The notes beneath the pieces were generated by a model. That model was given only the letters and a program-made list of their open reading frames with translations, was not told where the DNA came from and did no database searches. A stretch of 64,000 bases of DNA, from the NCBI GenBank assembly GCA_032622095.1, contig CP136062.1, forward strand, positions 157,472,875 to 157,536,874. Reading direction: 5' to 3'. The DNA comes from Siphonodentalium dalli. Taxonomy: Eukaryota > Mollusca > Scaphopoda > Gadilida > Siphonodentaliidae. Positions 45,759 to 57,700 of this stretch are shown here, piece after piece; the stretch's first letter is position 1; each line of letters opens with the position of its first letter. The position numbers were made by a program, and so were the translations under genes.

Positions 45759-48700
45759 GTGAGTATGTTGCAATATCATCCACATATTCAGTATGAATAG
45801 TTTTCACCTCACAACGTCAATGGCGACTTCTGATTGGTCGAAAACCGTATCCTATATGCATGGTATAGTGTTGTGCTAAAGTTAGCACACTGCTATACGT
45901 GAACATGTATATAGTACCGTGCTATACATTTAGCACATTTCATACTAAACTCGAATGCAGAAATCAATGAACAGAGACAACAAACGCGAGAAAATATATA
46001 CGGAAATGTATCCTCCAATTACTAAGGTGTGTCAAGTGAAATGTATCCTACAATTACTAAGGTGTGTCAAGTGAAATGTATCCTACAATTACTAAGGTGT
46101 GTCAAGTGAAATGTATCCTCCAATTACTAAGGTGTGTCAAGTGAAATGTATCCTACAATTACTAAGGTGTGTCAAGTGAAATGTATACTACAATTACTAA
46201 GGTGTGTCAAGTGAAATGTATCCTACAATTACTAAGGTGTGTCAAGTGAAATGTATCCTCCAATTACTAAGGTATGTTAAGTGAAATGTATCCTACAATT
46301 ACTAAGGTGTGTCAAGTGAAATGTATCCTCCAATTACTAAAGTGTGTCAAGAGAAATGTATCCTACAATTACTAAGGTGTGTCAAGTGAAATGTATCCTA
46401 CAATTACTAAGATGTGTCAAGTGAAATGTATCCACCAATCACTAAGGTGTGTCAAGTGAGATGTATCCTCCAATTACAAAGGTGTCTCAAGTGAAATGTA
46501 TCCTCCAATTACTAAGGTGTGTCAAGTGAAATGTATCCTCCAATTATTAAGGTGTGTCAAGTGAAATGTATCCTCCAGTTACTAAGATGTGTCAAGTGAC
46601 TTCAATTACTGAGGCGTGTTAAGTGAAATGTATCCTACAATTCCTAAGGTGTGTCAAGTGAAATGTATCCTACAATTACTAATGTGTGTCAAGTGAACTG
46701 TATCCTACAATTACTAATGTGTGTCAAGTGAAATGTATACTACAATTACTAAGGTGTGTCAATTGAAATGTATCCTACAATTACTAAGGTGTGTCAAGTG
46801 AAATGTATCCTACAATTACTAAGGTGTGTCAAGTGAAATGTATCCTACAATTACTAAGGTGTGTCAAGTGAAATGTATCCTACAATTACTAAGGTGTGTC
46901 AAGTGAAATTTATCCTACAATTACTAAGGTGTGTCAAGTGAAATTACTAAGGTGTGTCAATTGAATTTACTAAGGTGTGTCAAGTGAAATGTATCCTACA
47001 ATTACTAAGGTGTGTCAATTGAAATTACTAAGGTGTGTCAAGTGAAATTACTAAGGATTGTCAAGTGAAATGTATCCTACAATTACTAAGGTGTGTCAAG
47101 TGAAATTACTAAGGTGTGTCAAGTGAAATGTATCCTACAATTACTAAGGTGTGTCAAGAGAAATGTATCCTACAATTACTAAGTTGTGTCAAGTGCAATG
47201 TATCCTACAATTACTAAGGTGTGTCAAGTGAAATGTATCCTACAATTACTAAGGTGTGTCAAGTGAAATTACTAAAGTGTGTCAAGTGAAATTACTAAGG
47301 TGTGTCAAGTGAAATAACAAAGGTGTGTCAAGTGAAATTACTAAGGTGTGTCAAGTGAAATGTATCCTCCAATTACTAAGGTGTGTCAAGTGAAATGTAT
47401 CCTACAATTACTAAGGTGTGTCAAGTGAAATGTATCCTACAATTACTAAGGTGTGTCAAGTGAAATGTATCCTACAATTACTAAGGTGTGTCAAGTGAAA
47501 TGTATCCTACAATTACTAAGGTATGTCAAGTGAAATGTATCCTACAATTACTAAGGTGTGTCAAGTGAAATGTATCCTACAATTACTAGGTGTGTCAAGT
47601 GAAATTAAAACATTATTGTGAAAAAAACTGGTCACAGTAAAGACGTTAATTTGCGAAGTGATAACATTCATTTGAATTCAACTTGCGGTACAATTTCGGG
47701 TTTTCATGCAATCACTATAAAACTTAAATTTTACGTGTTCACGTTTATTGAATTCAAGTTCAAAACATCCTTCCGACAATTCTGTTTCACTTAAAGTGTT
47801 TATCGGCAAGTCAGTTTAACACTCTATGTAATGACACGTGTCATTCATAACCTCCAATCTGTTGTCTCAAATTTGAAGCATTCCAAAAAGCGTACCCCGG
47901 TACTATCGTGGTAAATTGGCCCACCATGTAGGTAAATTACCCTGATATAATTACTCTGGCAGTACCACCACAAAAAGTAAATACACGGGTGGGTGTACAC
48001 GTGTGTGTACAATATGTTGACGATTCAATAGACGAATTTTACCAGCGTAACACCCTGGTCACATTACATTATTTTACCTCTTCCAATCACCACGGTAAAT
48101 CTCACGATGTATTGACCATGGTTTAGTGGTACACCCGCCTTTCAAACATTTTAACAGTTGGGAATTTCTTTCCCGACACAACAATAGTTGGAACTTTTAC
48201 ACCACAGATAGATTGAAATTGTTGTCGTTTCTTTTCCAACCAGTAGTTAGTGCGGAATATGTTGTTGTAGGCCAACCGCTGCATATATGTTTCTACTTTC
48301 TGTCAAAACTTTGTTCTGAAATGGCCATCTGTTGCTAAATATATATTCCAACATCAGGGGGTGTCAGGTGGGAAATTTCCAACATTTGGAGAGCTATAGG
48401 CACAGATGGAAAGTTCCCACCAAAGAGGGACAGTGCAAATAGTATTTCGTGAAAAATGGAATTTGATTTGGATGAAGGGGAGGTGCAGTTGGGAGTTTCA
48501 AGGCGGACAACCCCCCCCCCCCCAACGGATATCCTCTAACCACGCCGCTACCCCATTACGCAATACATTATTAACGTCTATCATCGTGTCCATCTATAAT
48601 ACACCACCTGGTCTGAACACGGCTTATGCAAAGCTATGCCAATATTGTTGGAACTCGCCTGAAAGGGATCGGCGGAAGAAAGTTGAACGCTTAATTCACA

Positions 48701-51700
48701 TGGCGGGAAATTGTCAGGGACCATATTTGTGGTCGGAGACTATTTTTGCCTCGGATTCTGGTCGGGGAATATTCCAGAAAATTGTCTACGGCGTTCACAT
48801 GCATTATATGGAAAAAGCCAGTAGTTTTGCCTGTATTATTGGTATGCACTCTATGCGACTCCATGTGTGCCATCGAGCCAGAGCGTGGCACAGAGTACCC
48901 GGCGACCAGGGTGTCCGAGAGTGTCCCGGTGTGCCCCAGGGTGCATCAGACAGCCAGCGGGTGGCCCAGAGTGCCAACCGACAGGTATACATCAAATTGT
49001 CATTGACCCATGAGGTGGCACAAAGTGTCATTGAACCAGCGTGGCGCAGAATGTCACCAGACAGGGGGCCCATGCCCTGGAGTGATCACCGACTCATTGG
49101 AAATGTTCTGTATCACGATGTGGCTCCTTACTTGTAATCACATCTACTGTACCCATAAACCAGTAGCCAAGCTCGTTCGGGGAAATGTTTTCAAATGCAC
49201 GAACGCCACACTCACAGATTCAGTGGATGTAGTATTGTACCAAAATGTATTGGTCTGTGTTTATATTTGACGTTCTACTTCGAACACCTGTTAGGTATGG
49301 GTAGTGCTGCTGTTATATATGACCATCCAGCTGTATATCATTCAGGGTTAAAGAGATGTGAAACACTCCTGTGGGGTGATAATATAGAAATGGAGAATAA
49401 TCTTGCTCAAAGTAGTTATTTTTATCAATATTATATCAAAATTGACAACTCCGTCATTCTTATATATTAACTACATGCAGTGAATCTTGATGACAAATCG
49501 TTGTCGATAGTATAACGCTAATAGTTGCGTCCCGAATCGAGATGTAAATATGTACAATTGAGCGTAGTTCAGACAATGTTTTCTATGGACTGTACGGTCG
49601 ATTTTTGTAGAATTATTAGTAGAATAATATATTCCTCCAGTTAGCATAGCACCAGAATACTAACTTATCAGTTTCACGCACCGGAACAAGTCCATAATAT
49701 ACGTTTTAAGAGGCGCCTATTGGTGAATTTTCCAAAAATCTCAATTTCTAACAATCAATTTGAAGGAAAAACATATTATCCTTCATAACCAATATATGCT
49801 AAAGTATTATAACAACATATGTTTACCCTCACAATGTGATAGATATGTTTGAAATATGGAAAAAAGTGGATTTACAAAAACAACCGATTTGTCATGTTGG
49901 TCACTAGAGAATTTGACATGAAGTGTATGCAAAAAACACTGCACCATCTAGCTCATTATCCCAACTAGGGTCTACAATCGGTCTACTATCTGAAATCATG
50001 GCTGTCAAAAAAATCAGAAAGTCTTCATTTTACTTTGTAGTTGTATTTGGTAGCCATTTGCAGTACTATTTTTTTTGGAGGAAAAGTCACCATAAAACAA
50101 AATAATATCTGAAAAGATGAATCAGTATTGAGTGTTTACGTATGTCAGATTATTGCAAACGTGGTTGAATAATATTTAAGTTGTTTTGTTCCTTCACACG
50201 ATAAAAATTATTTCTGCAAATTTCTATCAAAAAACTAAAATATGCAATGAAAAATGTTTTATTTATTTTCTCGCAGACATTCACGATTTCAGATAGTAGA
50301 CCGAGTGTAGACTCTAGTTGGGATAATGATCTAGATAATGCAGTGGTTTGTTTTGCAAATACTTCCTGTCAAACTCTGAAGTGACCTACATGACAAATTG
50401 GTTGTATGCGTTTTTAAAACACTTTCTTTTACATAATTGAAACAATTATCTTATACTGTGAGGGTAAACATGTGTTGTTATAATACTATAGCATACTTTG
50501 GTTATGACGAATAATGATTGTTTCCTTCAAATTGATAGTTAGACATTGAGATTTTGTTTTTGACTCACAAAATTTCTTTTTCAGAAGATACAGAAACTGT
50601 TCTCAAAGTTCAACGTGTTGACTTTTCGATTAAACAAAACACAGAGTGCCACAAAACAGACCAGTACGACATTGTGTCCGCTGATGATGTGGTGCATAAG
50701 CTGGTTATTCGAAGAGGAAAAGCATTCAGTATTGCTTTAAGTTTCAATCGACATTTTGACCAGAAGAAAGATGACCTAAAGCTTGTATTTACGACAGGTA
50801 ATTCAATGCGCATATTATATGTGCTGTTAACATTTCTCGATGCACTTAAACAATTTTCCAACACTAAGCGATGAAACAAATGTATCTTTAAATTGTTGCA
50901 ACGTTCAGAAATGAAAATATTACTATTTACACCAACGTACACAGACATTTTCTGAGAGAATATAAATTTGGAATTGCGTTAATAGAGGATCTCTAAAGCT
51001 CGGATCGAATCGAATTTAGTGCACACAGTTAATAAATTTCGTATAGAATTGCGACGCATTTGAGATCAATTTTATCACATACTCACAGTTCAGTGAGTAA
51101 AATCGACATCGAGACGGCTTTGTCTAAACAAATTAATACTGATTCCCTTATCACAGCTAAAGAGGAAGTAAAGACACCATTAATACAACATATAGTTCCA
51201 TCATAAATTTCATTTCAAGTTGACAAGATTGTTCAACCACAATTATCACCCATGTTTATCTCATAATCAATAGTCAACAGTAAATAACCCAAACAAAATT
51301 GAATATTATAATTATATTCTAATTAACATAATACTAAAGTTCCGGTATTTCCATCCATATCGTTCGCTAAGCTCTTAATGAGCGTGCCAATAATATACGT
51401 CTGTCTTATGAAAACCATGATAACGGATTTAGGGGCTAATTATGGGACACATTTTAATATCATGGCGACGAGGTGACACAGTTTTGCATCCTTACCACAA
51501 TCTCAGTTCTTCATAGCTCAACACTAGATTAGCAAATTTAGCCGCACGATGTCGGCTACACCAATGTACATCATACTGGTATTTCGAATTAGATAACTTC
51601 GTTCAACCACTCGGTTTTCAGATAAATTACTGATATGCATTCCATAGGACTATAGGTTGGAATACATGACATTATTTCAAGTGGATTATGAGATAATTTT

Positions 51701-54700
51701 GTCAATGTGGATGTCGCCATTTTGTTGTATGTTGCCTTCGCACACGCTGCAACAACGTTGCTCAATATTGTTCCAGAATATTGTTGCACTGTGTGTGGTG
51801 GGCTATATAAACCTTTTGTAGCATTTTACTTTTCTATCGTCCGTAATAATACAATGAATACACTTGTAGGAGATGTATGCAATAATGCTGGTTGGCTAAC
51901 GGTGGGTATTATTACATTATATTATATTCAGACGTCATTTGTGATATTAATTGGATGATGACTATAGAATATGGGTTATATATGTGTTCCATCTGGGTGG
52001 CTCAGTGTTAATGTGTGTCACGACATTACCCCGAATTATTTACTCGTAGTATAATATCATTTATAGCACACATTCAATTTTGACATTTATTGATAACAAA
52101 TTAGCTATCCAGAGGGATATATTCAAACGCTGGCAAATGTTCTTGGCAACTTAGCAATTACATTCCGCAGGACAGTTGAACAAATATTGGTCTATCAATA
52201 CCATTGATACAATATAATTGTAGTAGTTGTGTTTTATCGGGTTCAAGTTAAGAAAAGATAACATCTCGATGCAGTTCATCTGATATCATTAGAACGACGA
52301 GTGGAGAGGTTATTAGTATTATTGTGGTGGTGATTACACAAATAATCCACTTTGCTGTGAGGTGCCATTCGGATGAAGAAATACTTCTAAGTCATATAAA
52401 AAAAACAGTCGCTCAAACAGCGATTGTCGAAATATAGGACTGAAACTGATAGCTTTTGGCATTTTCTAAAATAAATTGGCAAACAATATTTTGTTTTGGC
52501 AACTGTAAATTTCGGTCCAGCGCGGACCCTGCTTACAGTTGAACATTCTAAATTGGGCCCCAAACGGAGAACCTTTAGCTCGTCCCTACTCCAGTTAATG
52601 ACACATTTTAAGACATGTGATATGTTTATTATATTTCACCGAACAATTTGAACTTGTAGCACGCATACTAGATAACTGTATCCCACCAACACAAACTGCT
52701 GGACTGTTCAATATCACTCCAGGGCAGTTAATACAAATTAATACATTTACCGCCAATTAATATATCAGTCTGCTCTTGTGTTATCTGTGTTTTTCTGTCT
52801 GTCGTCTGCTTTTATTTCTTGAAAATCAGTTACCGCGATTCGATTTCGTTTACAGGTGACAGCCCACTGGTGAGTAAGGGGACGCAAGTAGATCTCGTGG
52901 TTTCCGATAAGGACGAGGAAGGAAAATGGGGCGCCAAGATTGTGAAGAATGACGAAAAAACGCTAACTGTCTCCATAACAACACCGCCCACGTGTTTCGT
53001 TGGCAAATGGGAGTTCAAGGTGGACGTTATCCGGAAAGGAAAAAGCGATGTGGAAATATTCAGATATAATCATCGTGAGCCGATATACGTCATCTTCAAT
53101 CCTTGGTGCAAAGGTTTGTTTTTATGATCGTCATAGTAATTCTTGTTGCAAAGGTTTGTTTTTATGATCGTCATATTTAATTTTTGGTGCAAATGTTTGT
53201 TTTTATTATCGTCATCGTTACTCCTTGTTGCAAAGGTTTGTTTTTATGATCGTCATCGTTAATCCTTGGTACAAAGGTGTACTTTATGATTTGTTCAAAG
53301 CTTTTATCGGCATTGTATGTTGTGAAAGAACATCTCCTTTCTCGGTGTAGTATATCACACTGTGTAATTCCCATCGAGTTACCACGAACAGCACCGGGAA
53401 ATTATGACGTTATCGATGAGCACATTATTCACAGTAAACAACTTGCGATTGCACTCGATTACGCGACTCGATCCTGGCTGAGCGATGACGTATTGCAGCG
53501 CGTTGTCATAAAGTGTTCACCAATCAGAAGGCGATGCTAGAAAATCTAAAACTAATGTTAGCAGCTTTCAACCCGTGCTTTATCTTGAATTACAATTCTG
53601 TTTTCAGATGATCGGACATATTTCCCAGATAAGACAGAAAGTGGCCCGGATGAAGAGCTGCTCGCGGAATACGTCATGAATGAGTCGGGTAAAATATACA
53701 CTGGATCATCGAAGCACATATCTTCACGGCCTTGGAACTTTGGGCAGGTACTTGCAAGTTTCGCCTCATAACTAAACAATAATAACCCTTATATAAAGGT
53801 GTAATTGCCATGTCAACTCAATATGTTTATTTCCCCACCTTCCATATCGTGGAACTGGAAATTTCAAGAACAATAATTATAATATATTAGATTTTCGGAC
53901 ATACGAACTCAGTATGAGTGTGCATTGTTTAAAATGGGCTTGCTTCTGTGAACGTGAATGAGTTCCCATTTTTTCTCGAAATGGCCATGTATCGATCGGA
54001 ATGGCACATTGAGATAACATTCAATGCAGATCAAGCTTGAACACAAGTCCCGATGTGCGGGGATATAACCCTTGCCAACCTCATCAAGCCCAGACTGCGA
54101 TGATCTTACAAACAGCTATATAATATGATAGAAGAAAACAATAGTCAAAAATGAAACGCCCCTCAAGATCATATTATTTGGCATATATATTATATAAAAT
54201 ATCTTTGTTTCATGAATGCACCAACTCAGAATTCCGTTAAAACTAATCGTTCAAATTATTTTAAAAACAACGGCTTTTCACTGAATGTTTGTCATTCACC
54301 GCACCAGAAAGGCCTCTAAATGCGGACCAACAATCTACTAATCGGATTAAATGCACCCCCGATATTTTGCAATACGACCTTTATTCTACATTCCAACTGA
54401 GACAAACTGCATCAGCAATATTAGTTGTTGTGTTCCCGCAATAAATTCGTCAAGAGTGGCCCAGCCATTGTTCACACATATTTATCGAACGCAATTAACG
54501 CGGTCATAAAAGTTACATTCTGCAACACTGATACATCCGCGAAGATACAATCGTGAATAGATACTTCCTGCTAAAAGTCTAACCGGTATGAAATTTAGCG
54601 AGTACGTTATTAATCAAAGTTATCCCATAGATCCTATGACATCGCCAGATCAGCCTGACAGTAGACACCATAGAGTGCGTTATTATGGATCTAAATTATA

Positions 54701-57700
54701 TTTGATATTTGTGTAACCCTTCCTTTGCTATATGGATTCACCCGCTCAGTTACAGAAGTGTTCTTTGGAATGGCCAATTATTCATCAGGAGGGTGATCAG
54801 GAATATAAGCAGACGGCAGACGGACTGTATATATCAAGAACAGAAACATTACTGTACGTTGATGGGGAATTGCAGATAATAAATTCAACAATGGACTATG
54901 GTATATGGTCGTTTGTTTATCTAAATATAAGCCAAATGTAACTATTCATCAATGAGTATTTAGTAAAGACAGGGTTACTCAGTGAATGTGCTCTGAAAGT
55001 CTCAATACATCTAATCTTATCTGGTGACTGTTATCACGTAAAGTTTACTGTTAACCTCCATCAATTTAGGATAGCATATGTACAAGTGTCAAGCATATAC
55101 GTGTTATATGAATATTCGGTGGATCAGTCGGTTATGGGTATGTCTCCAAGCCGTCTCGCCCACCAGCGTTGGCGATGGGGGTTCAAATCAACAAGATTTC
55201 CTCCACAACTGGAACTGGCAATGTTATGATATGACATTGGCTGCCGAAAGCAACATTAAACCCCAAGTCCATCAATCAATATATAAATATGCATGCAAAT
55301 ATTTATACTAATCACATTAGTAATCACAAGAAACTAGACTCAATTATTGGTTATCATGTATCTGGACTAAAAATATGAATGCCTTAAAGATTTATATAAT
55401 CACTCTGGCATTTTGGGTTATCAGTTAATCCTTTCTATCATTAATGGATTACCCCATTCATTCATAACATTATACAGTGGACTGGTCCGTTATTCATTTG
55501 GAGGGATGTACAAGTAATGAAAGCAGACGACAGACAGAAACAGATAATACAAGAGCAGAATGATTCATATTCATTGTTGGGAAATATTCAGATAATAAGT
55601 TCAACAAATGGCCTAAACGTATGGTTGTTTTTTTTAACTTAGTATCTCAACATTTCCTAAGGGAGCTGTTCATCAATGATGCTTTGATATAGAAAGTGTT
55701 AATAAACGGTCATATTTATGACCATGTAGATAATTACAACTTAAATCTCAACCAACGAATTATCCTACATACTGTGTAGTGATTTTCCTATGACAATGAC
55801 CCCGTGCGGTATTTCCTCCACCTGTAATACCGACCACGCCGTAATATGGCTTAACGAGTGAACGTAATATGGCTTAACGAGTGAACTCCACTACAACAAA
55901 CCAAATATGGTATGTTCCTTTTCATGCAGTTTGATGGTGATGTGTTGAACTGTGCCATGTTACTGGTGGATTCGATCAGCCCCACAGCTCGAGGAGACCC
56001 GGTCAAGGTCGTTCGGAAACTTACAGCATTGGTGAGTGATATCATCCGATATATATAGTGGATCTGTAAAATAGTGCAAAATTAAAACAGACTCCTTATG
56101 TACAATGTACAATAAACGCCTGGCGTTATCAAATTGTCAGTTACCCGGCAATTCAACGTTCCCTGGCAATTCAATGACACATATAGCTCATACCATATCA
56201 GTCGTTGTGACCTCTGATTCGTTAAATTGGAGTCATGGCAAATGTATTTAACATGTCCCGAATTCAGATCGATTAATCTGGTATGAGACTCTTATCACGT
56301 CACTAAACCGAAGTCTTTTCTCATACCATGCTAGTATATATAACCACCATTTTAAATATACGCCGTTTCCCTCCGATTCGAGTAGCAACTTGCATGTGGT
56401 ATTTCACGAATAATTCTTTAGAATATTCCTATATACACCTCAGGCTAACTGATGACCATTGAAATAAGGAAGTGTAGTAAAGACAACCCCGAAATTATGC
56501 TTCGCGTCGGTGGTATTTGTCCCACCTCACATTGTACCACGCTGTATCACACAACTTGACATAATGTAATTTATAATATTTGTAGGTTAACTCAAGTGAT
56601 GATGATGGTGTTCTCACTGGTAACTGGTCCGGCGATTACTCAGGTGGAACGTCGCCAACAACATGGAGCGGAAGTGTCGCCATTTTGGAGGAGTACTATA
56701 AGACACAGCAGCCTGTAGAATACGGTCAATGTTGGGTATTCTCCGGCGTATTGACAACCGGTAAGTACACGGATACTTGGTTCAAACCATTTATGAACTC
56801 AATGGATGTTCCCATCAGTTATAAAAGAATACACTGGAATTAAGCTATCATTCAGTGCTACATGTACAGTGTACTGCAAAACCTGGTTTATAATGACTAA
56901 TTGGACCCCAGATGTCCACTGACAGACTGTGTTAACCTTTTCTACACTGAATGGTTTCTCCAATTTAGTTATAAATAGTTACATTAGAACGGCGTAGTAT
57001 TCATTTGGGGGAGGGGTATTCATGCATGTAATACAAGCAGAGTATGGTCAATGTTGGGTGTTCTCCGGCCTAATGACAACCGGTAAGTAAATAAATACTT
57101 GACTTAAACCATATCTATACTCAATGTATGTACCCATCAGTTATAAAAGTATATACGGGAGTGGTCTATCATTGATTTCGAGGAGGGTAATAAAGACCAC
57201 AGACAGACGGAAAGCTAATATAAGTGCACAATGATTCATACAACCCCATGCCACGTGTTGTTGAATTATAGTTAAAATTAACATTAGTTTTTCCACCAGG
57301 ACGTCACATTCTGATAACTCTATATTATACTGCAAAACCGCCTTTAAACCACGTGGTCTACACGATGATAGTTAATCGAACTTCGGATTTCCACTGAGCG
57401 ATTTCATTTCAAGATATTTCGTATAGATGTACATGTATTTTGATCTTCGAAATAATATCCGGCATGTATAGACACCACCATAATTGTACTACTCATGATG
57501 TCTAAATGTTTGTCTAAATAGACGGATAAAATCGCTGTGAGCGATTAGAGCGAACTACTTAATTTAGATCTGTGGCATTTTGAAATATGTTAATTTTTAT
57601 ACTCCAGTCGCTGCCTTGATGCTATCAAGGTACCTCCACGTGCCGCCTTGTACATGTATGCATACATATATCAATTATTGATAAATTAAAAAAAATATAT

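Noticed and set aside
46003-47606. Regularly repeated array, CRISPR-like at first sight
   Set aside because: Units are contiguous with no unique spacers, and the DNA is eukaryotic; it is a minisatellite.
48406-49137. 243-codon open frame on +
   Set aside because: No family resemblance, starts beside a poly-C run, runs over a degenerate GC-rich repeat, and lies in intron 1 of TGase gene 2.
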